DNA of 64,000 nt from Deroplatys truncata (taxonomy: Eukaryota > Arthropoda > Insecta > Mantodea > Mantidae), in NCBI GenBank assembly GCA_030765065.1, contig CM060978.1:219313498-219377497 (forward strand), in the 5' to 3' direction. Positions 37,058 through 48,996 of this stretch are shown in pieces. The notes beneath the pieces are model-generated. The model ran no database searches and was not told the origin of the DNA. It worked only from the letters and a program-made list of their open reading frames with translations. A program made the position numbers and the translations under genes. Position 1 is the first letter of the stretch. The number at the start of each line of letters is the position of its first letter.

Positions 37058-37907
37058 CTTTTTACTTTCTCTACTACGTACAGTAAGTAGGGGAAGTATT
37101 GTATTCCATCCAAAAATTCGATGCCGAGATTTCACCGGAAATACATGTTTTGAGACCCCCTGAATAAAAAAAAGCATTTTTGGAAACATGTCCGTGTGTG
37201 TGTGTGCTGTGAACAGCATAACTCAGAAACGAACAGTCGGATAAACACCAAACTTGGTATTTAGGTTCAGTATCTTCCAGAGATGCGACACGAAGGTTTT
37301 CAAGAAAATCCTTACCCCAGATAACCCTTTACATGGAGCATTTTTCGAAACTTTTATTTTTCTCAAAAATGGCTCTAAAGATTTTGATTAAAATAACATA
37401 TATTCAAGATACTTTCATGATAAATAAAATGTATATCTTGAATTTTCTGGGAATTTCTCCAAAAGTATTGCTCGTTGTGAACGATTTTTGCATAACTGGT
37501 AAATCATAAATGATAGGAAAGATTTTACTGCACAAAAAATGTATATCGCGTTAAAATTCACAATTTATGTTATATACATTCTTTTTGTTGAGTGAACCAT
37601 TTTCGAGATATTGCATGTTATTCCCTGAAATTTTCCAACACATACTTTTTCTCAAATGGGTATTCGTTATTCATTTTGTTTGTCGTGGTATTGCAAAGAG
37701 AATGGAATACTCCACATAGCAAGCAGCTCTTAAAATATTTGACTATCGTTTAAAGCCTACCAGTTCCCCTTGCATCTACTAGAAAATTATCAATAGGATT
37801 AACATCTCGATATCTCGATTAACATGAAGCATATGCAGATTAAGCGTTTGTAAAAATAGTTTGTACAAGAGTAGAGAAAGTCATGTGAGTGTAGCATCCG
37901 ATTTTTT
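37058..37907 (+). repeat. Family A element, full-length copy
   Basis: From TTTTTACTTTCTCTACTACG to GTGAGTGTAGCATCCGATTTTTTT, inserted after a T-rich run. The microsatellite block is short (GTGTGTGTGTGTGCTGTG). Confidence 0.9.
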
Positions 37908-37914
37908 TAATTTT

Positions 37915-39003
37915 CATATCGAATCTTTAAAACATACTGTACTAAAATATCAAGTTCGGTATTTATCCGGCATTTCGTTTCTGAATTATGCTATTCACAG
38001 GCACGCAGACAAACAGGTACTTTCTTATAAATATCTGATGTGTTACGTCACATGCATTTCTCTACACATTCTTCAACAAACTAATCTTCAATCTACTCCA
38101 TGGTAATGGAGATAAACTTATTTAGAAATCGCTTTATTATGTATTATTTCCTACTACGTGCACTGGGAATAGGGGAACACAGTAGGCTTATGCGATGGTC
38201 AAATCCTTGAAGATCTGGTCGCTGTGTGTTGCCTTTGAAATTGCATGCACAAGAGAAAAAGAATCCTATGTTTTACATTCGCATGTCTTTCTCTACCCAT
38301 TATTCCACAAATATTATTACAGATCTTATTCTTCTATCTACTTCATGTTAACCGAGGTTAACATTTGCAGAAATTGTCTTGTTGCATATCTCTTTATGGG
38401 TACAAGGGATTAGGGGAATACAGTAGGCTTTAAACGAGAGTCAAAGCATAAGTATTTGAAAATTGAAACCAATAACAGAATATTTCCGAAATATGCAGTT
38501 AACGCCACAAAAAGTATATTTGAGATACATTTCGTGCTTCAACAAGATCTACATTGTTATGTAGTAATTTGTATTATCTATCTCGTAAGGTTTACCAGTT
38601 ATGCAAAAGTCATTCAGAATGAATAGGGCTGAAGAGTTCATCTCAGAAAATTCAAGATGTACATTTCATTTGTCATGAAAATATCTTAAACGTGGTACTT
38701 TAATCAAAATTGTAGGTACCGTTACTGAGAAAATAAAATATTTTGAAAATGTTTTCTTGTAATATATATACTAACTAAAATTACGCCTTAAATTAATAAC
38801 CAAGATTTGTATTTATTGGACTTTTTGTTTTTTATTTATGCTGCTCACAGACACTCTACACCGATCTTTTTTCTAAAAATGCTTATCTGTTTAGTCCAGG
38901 GGGCCAAATTATGTATTTCCGGTAAAATCTCAACATCAAATTCTAGTGCGGAATACAATACCTCCTTTACTTACTGTAAGTTCGTAGTCGAGAAAGTAAA
39001 CAT
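37915..39003 (-). repeat. Cluster of old family A fragments
   Basis: Three minus-strand pieces. 37915-38010 is an internal fragment (CAAGTTCGGTATTTATCCGGC...TATGCTATTCACAGGCAC). 38035-38260 is a start fragment (ATATCTGATGTGTTACGTCACATG). 38262-39003 is a nearly complete old copy starting CTATGTTTTACATTCGCATG and ending TAGTCGAGAAAGTAAACAT. They look like overlapping old insertions. Nothing was recognised in 39004-39609 apart from a small hairpin (GTCTC...GAGAC near 39402). Confidence 0.6.
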
Positions 39004-39609
39004 ATTATGAAGGAAGGAATGGAAACTATCTAAGTTAGTTATTGCACATATGAACTTCACTGTAGTATTCCTGGGGCGAATGTACTGTAGTTCCTCCTTA
39101 GTGCGTGACAGTTATAATTTTATTTTAACACATTTTTATAAATATAATGTTATACAGTTTGAGATATTCAAGAAAAACTTTAAGTAACTCTAGAAAATTG
39201 CTTTCAGATTTCTTCCATTCATTTCCCGGATGATGAAGTAAACAGGGATTGGGTGACACCCAGTTTAGGGTAAAAGATCACTTCATGTCCGACACGTGGA
39301 TGAGTTACGTAATTTCTGCTCACATACTCTTACATCAGTTACCAGCTAGGCACTAATCAGCATTTTGTCGGATATCTAAACTTATGGATTTTTGACGGCG
39401 GTCTCTCGACCGAGACAAACCTAGCTCCACATTTTGGTCAGTTCTTTAAATTTATTTAGTGTTAATTTGCATTTTCGACGTAGGCACTACGCCCGACAAA
39501 GATGCAGCGCCAAACTTCATCTGCCACGCAGGTAAATTCCCAGTTGTTTAATTCTTTCTTTTTGAAATGTAGTTTAGGTTACACTAGACAATTTATAAAT
39601 TAGAAAGAT

Positions 39610-40460
39610 GAAGCAGTGTTTTTAACACTTAAATGATTTCAGTCTAATTATATAATATAAAATTCAATAACAGCCCGCCTTAAAGTAATATGTGTATAAA
39701 TAACATATAAAATGTATGTAACATTCATTGTATTATGTTTATATTATTTTGTAGATGTTTAATAATATTATGTGAATGTATTAAGTAATTTAGCAATGTT
39801 GGAGTTGTGAGAATAGAGGCTGAAGGTTGCTAACAATGAGATAACAATGAGGTAACGTTGAGGCAATAATGAATTGGAAAGCTTAATAATACTACTTGTA
39901 ACTCTTGGAGCAACAATAATGTAATTTTTGAGACAGTTTATAAATAGCCAATCAACAACCAGAAAACCTGTAATACATATCCAGTGCGAGACGAAAATTC
40001 ATTACACAGTGAATATTATAAAGTTTACGTGTTTAAAAGTGCAATTAATAAATAATTTCACAGCTCTCTATATTAGTGAATTGTTATTTAATCGTTTGAA
40101 GGACTAATAAATGGGGTGAATTAAAAATTATAATTTGTTTAAGCCTACATTCCTTAGCCGCATCATCCCCTATTAAGAAATACATGTTTCTACAAATTAA
40201 TACTGACGCAGCTGGGGCAAACATAAGTATACATAAAATTAAAGAAACGTTAAAATACAAAGTTGATTGCTAAACGTTGGGGCAAAGGCCACTAGAAAGT
40301 AAACTTGGGGCGAAGGCCACCGGAAACTTTGTACCATACGTGGGGCAGTTATTTCATCAAGTTTGGCTCCCCAACAGTGGAAGTACAATACTACTCCTCC
40401 TAACAATACAAATCCTACTTCAAATTGACGCCCAAAGTGTGGTGCAAATAACGTAATTAA
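39610..40460 (+). mobile_element. Family C LTR-retrotransposon remnant, copy 4
   Basis: Starts TGAAGCAGTGTTTTTAACAC; contains AGCCAATCAACAACC and AATTTCACAGCTC, a primer-site-like TGACGCAGCTGGGGCA (40203-40218), two GGCRAAGGCCAC units (40279-40325), and ~45-base leader units (TCAAGTTTGGCTCCCCAA, ACTTCAAATTGACGCCCAA). About 150 bases of the LTR between the CCAAT region and GTGCGAGACGAAAA are deleted. Ends in the leader. Confidence 0.65.
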
Positions 40461-40638
40461 ATTACTTTCTCAAAGATTGGGATCATGTCTAATAATGCCA
40501 TCCTTTTACCACCCTTGCAGCTCCCGCAACCTATAACCCTCGTGAGGCCATCTTGTGCTACGTTCCCCCATCCTTTGCATGGTGACAGATGAAAGCGCCT
40601 TACTCGCAAGTGAATCAGTGATTTCGCTCCATAGAATC

Positions 40639-40660
40639 GAATGACATATAAATGTCATTC
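40639..40660. repeat. Perfect 9-bp-arm palindrome
   Basis: GAATGACAT and ATGTCATTC flank a 4-base ATAA spacer. It lies in a 540-base stretch (40461-41004) where nothing else was recognised. It could form a hairpin or be a dyad binding site; function unknown. Confidence 0.5.
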
Positions 40661-41004
40661 ACAATACCTACCACAGCACTCAGCCTAGTGTTTTCGTGAA
40701 GAGACGGCGACGGTTCGATACACAACGACGTGTGGCATTTCCGCACGGGTCTCATAATCCTTTGTCATTTCGTCGCCAAGAACCTGCTGCGCTTTTCGTG
40801 ATAACATTTACTGAAGCAAATACTGAAACTGATAGAGGTTCATTTCTCTTTGTCTATGTTTAGTCATTAATATTATCTGAGCCTGAAAATGACAAACAAT
40901 CACAAATATAAATATTTCATTAATAGCATTCAATGTTATACCGAATTGGACAAATTAACATCGTGCAATTACGTATAATTGTTATGAAATGCAAATAAAA
41001 TATC

Positions 41005-41692
41005 TGGAGTTTTACATTCACGTGACTTTCTCCACACACTAATGTCACTATAGTCCAGAAACGGTTATTGCAAAAGCTTATTATGTTTCAAGTTTACTGA
41101 GATAAACATTTGCATAAATCATTTCGTTTTAGGTACAAAGAGAATAGTGATAGGCAAATACTTAAAATCTAATCGCTATGTATCGACCTTAAAACTTCAT
41201 ACCCTTTCCATGATATCGCGAGAAACAACAGAATAGAGATAGCACTTTAAAAATGATGAAGTGTTGAAAATGCAAAACAATAATAACGGATATATCGGAA
41301 TGGGTAATCCCATAAAAAGTTATTTGAAATAAAGTTTATATTTTAATGAGATTTAATTTTTTTACTATCTTAAGGTTTATTAGTTATACAGCATTCTACA
41401 AAATTATATCCAAATGAAGAGAATTCGCAGACTATTTCCCAAAAATTCAAAATATACATTTTATTTGTCATATAAATACATGAAATATATGTAACGTTAA
41501 TCAAACTTCTTGCAGCCATTTTTGAGAAAATAAAAAACAACGAATATTTTTCCATGTAAAGAATAGTATGTGGTGGAGGGAGTTACTTGAAAATCTTCGT
41601 GTTGTATTCTTGGAAGATGCTGAGTTTAAATAAGGCGTTTGGTATTATTTAACGTTTCGTTTTTGAGTTATGCTGTTCATAGACACACGTAT

Positions 41693-41723
<31 letters not shown>

Positions 41724-41830
41724 CAGACAGACAAATCTCTCTCTAAACATGCTTTTTGAATTCAGGGAAATCAAAACATGTATTTCCAATGAAATCTCCT
41801 TATCGAATTTTTGGATGGAACACTGTACTT
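41005..41830 (-). repeat. Family A element, old copy with (GA)n
   Basis: Minus-strand copy from TTTTACATTCACGTGACTTTCTCC to TCGAATTTTTGGATGGAACACTG. The usual (CA)n block is replaced by (GA)n (41693-41715) with GACAGACAG. Nothing was recognised in 41831-42199. Confidence 0.65.
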
Positions 41831-42589
41831 CTTCTAATATGAATCGCCTTATATAACCAAAATCAATAAAAGCAATATCGAAAGATTTTTCAAAAATTAA
41901 GTCCCCTAGAACCAAGCAAATGGTTCCTAAAATGTGCTCTCAATAATTGTTTGTGCAATAGCATCTTAAACACTTTACTGGTTTCCAATTTCTCCAATAA
42001 GTTTTGTTTATTGTATCATGTGATCATAAAAGAGGGCCCACAACTGATACTTTTAATACTGTGATATCGCATGAATTATCCACGGTTGATTCATAGAATT
42101 CTTTCTCCTCCAAATTCATTTGGGTGTGATTGCCAGGCATAGAAATTTCTAAGCATCGAAGCCAGGATGATAGGAAATAAAGACTGTTACTAGATTATAC
42201 CAGGTGGCCCAACAGCGCCGTATTTCACGTATGTAGATATCACTTCTAGCGTTAAAAGAGTTGTAGAATTCAAAGGGGTAACTCCAAGCAGACGCAGTCA
42301 GTGGGGTACTGGCACAATAACATGAGCGACGTTCGTTTTACTCCTCTTACTTATCAGCGGAGACGATTAGCGAATCGCGATCACTGAAAGGCAGTTCCCA
42401 GGTTTGCACTAGAGTGTAGTCAGTGATAACAGACAAGAACAGAAAGGTCTTTGAATGTTTTCCACTTCAGTCAGAGAGACTTTATTTTCGGGGGAATAAA
42501 TTCCCTTTTTAAGAGTCTTTATTTGATCTATCAGTACCCGCCCATATCTATTTTATATATTGTGTTTGCCTTGTTCCTTGTCTGACATT

Positions 42590-42693
42590 ATGGATTACAC
42601 GCATTGTAGAGTTAAACCAAAGCATTAAAGGGCCGTAACTAAAACCACGCAAATATGAGAGCAAGAAATGTGTACGACTGTCACTTGGTCCTC

Positions 42694-42747
<54 letters not shown>

Positions 42748-43097
42748 GTGCTATACGCACAACAGAGTAAATTAAAACATGAAAGCACCGTAACGAAGCT
42801 ATGCAAGCATGAGAAAGCTGAATGTGTATCACTGGCATTCGTTCTCCTGTTGCTATTATTATTATTATTATTATTACTATTATGTTGATAATTATTATTA
42901 TATTACACACTATACCAATAGTAGAGTAAATCAAAACGTTAAAGCGCCGTTACGAAATCCATGCAAACATAAGAGCACGTAATGTGCACGTCTGGCATTT
43001 GCACGCTTCCTATATTATGTAAATCGAAGCATAAAAGCCTCTTAACGAAAATCATGCAAACCCGAGCTGTGTATCACTGACATTTGTCTGCTTGCTA

Positions 43098-43141
<44 letters not shown>

Positions 43142-43246
43142 TACGCACTATACACATATTAGAGTAAATCAAAACATTGAAACGCCACAATGAAAAAAAC
43201 CCATGCAAACTTGAAAGAACGTAATGTGTATCACTGGCATTTGTTC

Positions 43247-43283
<37 letters not shown>

Positions 43284-43285
43284 TT
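42590..43285 (+). repeat. Left-arm tandem subrepeats with ATT spacers
   Basis: About five units of 100-150 bases share GTAGAGTAAATCAAAACATTAAAGCGCCGTAACGAAA-type text (shorter cores: GAGTAAATCAAAAC, CATGCAAAC, AATGTGTATCACTGGCATTTG), separated by (ATT)n runs at 42697-42745, 42855-42880, 43098-43141 and 43243-43282. Run lengths differ, consistent with slippage. Confidence 0.85.
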
Positions 43286-43689
43286 ATTGCTATTTTATAT
43301 TATTATTATTCTTATCGTTGTTTATGTTGTTGCTGCTGAACCAGTTGTCTGATCACTAGTATTCTCAAGTTAATAAGACTGTGGAGTGAGGAAGGTGAAT
43401 GATCACTGGACTGATCAGACAGAGCTATATAAGCGTGGCACGATAGTATTCTCCTCTGTATTCTGATCTGTCAAAATGTAAATGCCTCTTTATTTGAGAG
43501 TGTCATGTATGTGAAACAAAAGTTTATTAGTTATGTAACAAACAATAGGTCCATAGCTCTAATAAGGCCCTTTAAATCGCGTTGAGTAAAGCAAAACAGT
43601 AGAGTTAAGCAAAGCATTGATAACGTTGTTTACATTGCTAAAGGTATGAACTGTATATATGTACTAGATTGCTTCCTGTTGTGTTTAGC

Positions 43690-43990
43690 TTAGCTTACGG
43701 CGCAGTTCTGGTGCTTAAATGTTTTGATTTATAATACTCTGCTATGCAGTATTATAACAATAATAATCGTAACTAACAATAATATTAATAACAATAATAG
43801 GGTATACACACTACGTGTTTTCATGTCTGCATTGTTTTCGTTACGTCGCTTTAATGTTTTTATTTACTTTACAGTACACATAGTGTCATAGGAATACGAC
43901 TGCCAGTGATACACATTAAGTGCTGTTATGTTTGCATGGTTTTCTTGCGTCGCTTTAATATTTTGATTTATCCTATAATGCATGTAGTGC

Positions 43991-44038
<48 letters not shown>

Positions 44039-44139
44039 GGGGAATAAATGCCACTGATAAACATTACGTGATCTCGTGTTTGCATGGTTTTCGTTACGTC
44101 GCTTTAATGTTTTGATTTATCTCTACCATGCGTATAATG

Positions 44140-44181
<42 letters not shown>

Positions 44182-44300
44182 CAATAATAATGAAACAAGT
44201 GCCAGTGATGGGCATTACATGCTGTCATGTTGGCATAGTTTTCGTTTTGGCGCTTTAATGTTTTGGTTTAACTCTACAATGCGTATAATCTGTATTGTCA
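43690..44300 (-). repeat. Right-arm tandem subrepeats with AAT spacers
   Basis: About four units are the reverse complement of the left-arm units (GTTTGCATGGTTTTCGTTACG, GCTTTAATGTTTTGATTTA, GCCAGTGAT), separated by (AAT)n runs at 43994-44037 and 44142-44180. Confidence 0.85.
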
Positions 44301-44706
44301 GACAAGAACAACGTAAACACAATTTAGAAAATAGCTATGGATGGATACTAATATTTCAGATAAAGACACTTTAGTTATTTATCAAATTAAAAAATTAATT
44401 TATTCCATAGAAAATAAAATCCCTGCAACTGAAGTGGAAATTATTCTAAGACCTTTTCGATCTGTTTATTATGGTTCTTGGCTATCATCACTGAATATAT
44501 ACTCGAGTGCAAGCATGGAAACTGCCTGTCAGGGCTCGCGATAAGCTTCACTGATAAGCAAGAGGAGTAGAGCGAAGATGGCTAATGTTGTTGCGCCCGT
44601 TCCCACTGACATGTGTTTGGAATTGCCCCGTTGAATTCTGCAACTCCTTTAACTTACGAATGGATATCTACACACGTGAAATTCTGCGGGATTGGACCAC
44701 CTGGTA

Positions 44707-45460
44707 TGTATTTCAATGTATTTGTACAATCGTGAACATCAAAGATACTTACACACAGTTGATAGATATTATAATAATACTATATATTTAATGGAAATTA
44801 ATTATATATTTTTAGAGACCAAGCATGTCTGTGACATGTTTTTAATATAGAGTAAACTGAAAAAAACTACTACTACTGCTACTACTACCAATAAGAATAA
44901 TAATAACTACATATAAATGTACAAAAGAATAAATTAAAGCTAGTTAAAATGTGCTTACAAAATTGCTTAAAAACATATAGATAAGATTTTAATAAGATAT
45001 TCCTCAATTTAGTAAATAGGATTGTCAGTCAGCATCATAAAACACAATCAAATCTGTTAAAACTGATGCTGTGTGCATCTGAAAGTAAGCAACATTTGTT
45101 ACGTTAATTTCATAACTATGCTGATTTGGATGATGGTGAACCTCAGATATGAAATGCATTACTTTTATACCCATTGTTATACACACACACGCGCGTACAC
45201 ACACATACATAAGATACGTATCACTTTCTTCCGCAATACTAAAATTTTGGAGATACACGAGCTATTCCCGCAGGTTAGAATGCCATAAAATATAATTCTA
45301 TTAAAACAGTAATACGCATTTTTAAAAAAATACCTTAAGAACCAACCTTTTTGACTATCTTAATCAAATAATTTGCTATAGACAGTCTGATACAGACTGT
45401 CAAACTATGGTGTTTCCATGTCAATTTGGAGTCCAGGGTGATGCCCAATAGATTGTTTCA
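44707..45460. other. No recognisable feature
   Basis: AT-rich sequence with short CA/CACG stretches near 45180-45210. No coding motif or known repeat. Confidence 0.4.
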
Positions 45461-45462
45461 TT

Positions 45463-45591
45463 TTTACTTTCTCTACTACGTATAGTAAGTAGGGGAAGTA
45501 TTGTATTCCACCCAAAAATTCGATATCGAGATTTCACCGGAAATATATGTTTTGAGGCCTCCCGAATCCAAAAAAGTATTTTGGAAACATG

Positions 45592-45635
<44 letters not shown>

Positions 45636-46330
45636 TGTGAACAGCATAATCAGAAACCAACAGTCGGATAAACACCAAACTTGGTATTTAGGTTCAGTAT
45701 CTTTCAGAGATGCGACACGAAGGTTTTCAAGAAAATACCCTCACCCTAGATTACCCTTTACATGGAACATTTTTCGAAAATTTTTATTTCCTCAAACATG
45801 GCTCTAATGATTTAGATTAAAATATCATATGTTTAAGATATTTTTATGACAAATGAAATGTATATCTTGAATTTTCTGGGAATGTCTCCAAAAGTATTCT
45901 TCATTGTGAACGACTTTTGCATAACTGGTAAACTATAAGAGATAGACAAAATTTTACTGCACAAAAAATGTAGATCGCGTTAAAATACACAATTTATGTC
46001 ATACATTTTTTAGTTGGGTGAACCATTTTCGAGATATTGTTTGTTATTCCCTTAAATTTTCCAATACTTATACTTTTTCTCAAATTCGTTATTCATTTTG
46101 TTTGTCCTGGTAATGCAAAGACAATGGAATACTCCACATAGCAACTAGCTCTTAAAATATTTGACTATCGCTTAAAGCCTAGCAATTCCCCTTGCATCTA
46201 CAAGAAAATTAGCAATAAGATTAACATCTCGATATCTCGATTAACATGAAGCATATGGAGAATAAGCGTTTGTAAAAATAGTTTGTAAAAGAGAAGAGAA
46301 AGTCATGTGAGTGCAGCACATCAGATTTTT
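45463..46330 (+). repeat. Family A element, full-length copy with (GT)20
   Basis: From TTTTTACTTTCTCTACTACG to GTGAGTGCAGCACATCAGATTTTTT, with an uninterrupted (GT)20 at 45595-45634. Nothing was recognised in 46331-46896. Confidence 0.9.
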
Positions 46331-46897
46331 TAAAATGAAAACGGGATATACTGGAGTTTTGACATATTCATTTCGAAACCTTCGCTTTGAACCAATGCCA
46401 GAGCCATTGTGATGTTTAGATCATACATATTTTTACTTGTTTCGTATAGTATGGCATCATCAACAAACTACATTTCCTTAGTGGTAATATTGCAAGGCAA
46501 ATCATTCATCATTGCAATAAATAAAAGCGCACATCGCAGGTAACAAACTACCCATCCTCGTACATATGTTGGTGTTTTGAGACAGCGTTCTTTTGCCAGT
46601 AAGTGACCCTTGGCCGCTGTTGTTTACGTTTTTTATAGTGATAATAGTTTGAATGTTGATGTCTTGATGGCGACTCAGCAAGAATTCCTATGCCGGTAAT
46701 CACCGACCTCGAACCTGATGGTCGGATCGATTATCTCTGGTTCCAACTTTTGCATGTTGTGTCTATGTCTATCCTCCTGTAACCTTAGCCCGGACCTTCT
46801 CCATGAAGATTCAATTCCTTATCACGTAGTACTTTGACAAGAGCGATCGAGTGGTATTTGTCGCCTAATATTTGTCGTATTTAGGATTATTATTTTA

Positions 46898-48232
46898 CAG
46901 AGTTATTCATAAGTCAGTGTCACATTTGGAAAACATCTTGTGCGTGATGTATGATACGTGTGAGTCCGAATCATGTACGTATGGGAACAGAAGCTCTCCA
47001 AGTTTGTGTCACGTGAAGCGCGTATGTTGTGGTGACGCGGTTGGCCTCTAGGCGGCAGGAGTGTACAAAAGGCGTTCGCAGGTAACGAGAGAGCGTTTTG
47101 CGTGATGCAATTTGCGAAAACAGAGCTTACTTGTGCCTGTTCAGCGGCGATTTTGCACTCGTTTTCACAAGGATGCGCCAGATCGCAGGACCATCAAGAG
47201 GTGGTATGAAAGGTTCGAGCGCACTGGTTGTCTGTGTCCACCCAAACGACCCGGAAGGCCGGGACCGTCAGATGCCACTGTTGCATGTGTTCGTGAGATG
47301 TTTGCGCGCAGCCCTCATAAATCGACAAATCGTGCAAGTCTGCAGCCGGGAATGTCTCGGACGACTGTGTGGCGTATTCTTCACAAGCAACTGAAGGTGA
47401 AACCCTACAACCTGGAACTCCTGCAGGCGCCACTCACGGTGACAAGGAGGTTCGCACACAATTTGCCACCTACATGCAGGCTGCAATGACAGATGATTTT
47501 GGTGACAGACTCGTCTTCAGCGACGAAGTAAGGCTTCACTTGAGGAAAGTGAACAGACACAACGTGCACATTTGGGGAACCCAACACCCACATGTTACAT
47601 TCGAGCATGTGCGAGACTCCCCAAAAGATCAACGTGTGTTGCGCCCTGTCAAAGAACAAGGCTTACGAGCCCCTTTTCTTCACCGAATCCACAGTGATCG
47701 ACGTCACTTATCTGGACATGTTAGAACAATGGCTTATGCCTCAACTGACATACAGAGGTGACTTCGTTTTCCAACAGGACGGGGCCCCACCCCACTTCTA
47801 CTCGTGCGCGCGTACCTGAACCAGAACTTACCACGACGTTGGATTGGACGAAATGCTGACAATGACGTCGCATTGTTTCGGTGGCCGCCCCTATCCCCGG
47901 ATTTAACACCACGTGATTTCTTTCTCTGGGGATATGTGGAGGATAGGGTGTTCATTCCACCATTTCCAGCTGACTTGAAGGACCTCCGAGATCACATTAC
48001 AGCAGTCATAGCAACGGTCGACCTTGACATGCAGGTGCGGGTGAGAGCGGAATTTGACTATAGCCTGGATGTCTCCCGTGTAACCAGAGGCTCACACATT
48101 GAACACTTGTAAGGTATGCTAAACAAACTTTGAGAGATTGCCTTACATTTGGTATAACATTCACACTGGTATGTCAAGTACTTATTTTACAACAAACTTC
48201 CGAAATGTGACATTGACTTATGAATAACCCTG
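46898..48232 (+). mobile_element. Mariner-like DNA transposon with TIRs and TA duplication
   Basis: The left end CAGAGTTATTCATAAGTCAG (46898) and the right end, in reverse complement CAGGGTTATTCATAAGTCAA (48232), agree at about 28 of 30 terminal bases. TA flanks both (46896-46897; 48233-48234). The 1335-bp size is typical of mariner-like elements. It carries the broken transposase below. Confidence 0.9.
47104..48112 (+). pseudogene. Mariner-like transposase pseudogene
   Basis: The frame changes at least three times but the protein can be followed. An N-terminal helix-turn-helix (DRRTIKRWYERFERTG, PPKRPGRPGPSDATVACVREM, AT-hook-like RPGRPG), then NRASLQPGMSRTTVWRILHKQLKVKPY; shift near 47410; DDFGDRLVFSDEVRLHL (first Asp) and VNRHNVHIWG; shift near 47615; FFTESTVIDVTYLDMLEQWLMPQL, FVFQQDGAPPHF (second Asp, ~47778); shift near 47805; RRWIGR...RWPPLSPDLTPRDFFLWGYVEDRVF (third acidic residue, Asp) to RGSHIEHL, stop at 48110. 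The gap between second and third catalytic Asp is about 45-46 residues, longer than the 34 of classic mariner. Inactive because of frameshifts. Confidence 0.88.
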
Positions 48233-48234
48233 TA

Positions 48235-48589
48235 TTATATGAAGCCGCATTCTTAAGCTGGGCTCTTCTAATGCATTAGAACATATCCTGCACATTAGTC
48301 TTTCAATCAGATAGAATTTGTTTCTCTGTGTTTAGGCTGGAATTACACAGACGGTAGTTTACAATCTATAAGGATTACAAACCTGTAGTTAATTAGACGC
48401 ATTTTCTACTTCTCACAACTGCATGAACAATTTATCATATAGCCAACTTCTAGTCGTGTCTCTGTGACTCAGAAGCAGCCATCGAAACGATTAGGCTGCT
48501 GTGAGAACTCAGATTACAATTGACTTACTACAAGTTTATAGTCAATAATTTGGACTGCAAAATGTGGTCCGTGATCCCAGCCAAGTTAA
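48235..48589. other. No recognisable feature
   Basis: Nothing recognised between the mariner-like element and the next family A remnant. Confidence 0.4.
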
Positions 48590-48950
48590 ATGAAATATCA
48601 CCCAAAATGTTGATATCAAACTTTCACCGGAGGTATACGCTTTCAGTGTACCTGAATATGCGCGCGTGTGTTTCTATGAATAATAAAAAAAAAACTTAGA
48701 CGAATACCAAACATTCTGATTCAGTTCAGCATCGTTCGAGAACACAAGACGAAGACTTTCACGAGTCCCCCCACGCTAGATTATACCTTAGAATAGCTTT
48801 CGTTATTTTTTACTTTCTCTACTACGTATAGTAAGTAGGGGAAGTGTTGTATTCCACCCAAAAATTCGATACCGAGATTTCACCGGAAATACATGTTTTG
48901 AGACCCCCTGAATCCAAAAAAGGCATTTTTGGAAACATGTCCGTGTGTGC

Positions 48951-48996
<46 letters not shown>

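Larger units (their letters stand above)
42200..44704. mobile_element. 2.5-kb foldback transposable element
   Basis: The outer ends are inverted: CCAGGTGG at 42200 and CCACCTGG at 44697-44704, each abutting TA (42198-42199; 44705-44706). Moving inward, the reverse complement of the right side aligns with the left in order: TTTCACGT.TGTAGATATC, AGTTG.AGAATTCAA.GGGG, TACTCCTCTT.CTTATCAG, GGCAGTT, TTGCACT.GAGT, CAGTGAT, AAGAACAGAAAGGTCTT, TTCCACTTCAGT, TTTATTTTC, GGAATAAATT, GTCTTTAT, CTATTTT, TTGTGTTT, TTGTCTGACA. Each arm is about 1 kb and ends in tandem subrepeats. The centre (~43290-43680) is single-copy. No coding capacity was seen. Long inverted repeats built of subrepeats resemble Drosophila FB elements, though the TA flanks fit the Tc1/mariner superfamily. 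Confidence 0.8.

Noticed and set aside
42548..44115. Open frames encoding poly-Asn, poly-Tyr, poly-Ile or poly-Leu runs
   Set aside because: They are translations of ATT/AAT microsatellites inside the foldback element.
42590..44300. CRISPR-like regularly spaced repeats
   Set aside because: Units are long, diverged, separated by microsatellites and inverted in the second half; the host is an animal.
44341..44544. 67-codon open frame after the AAT runs
   Set aside because: It is part of the right arm of the foldback element; its left-arm counterpart does not conserve the frame.
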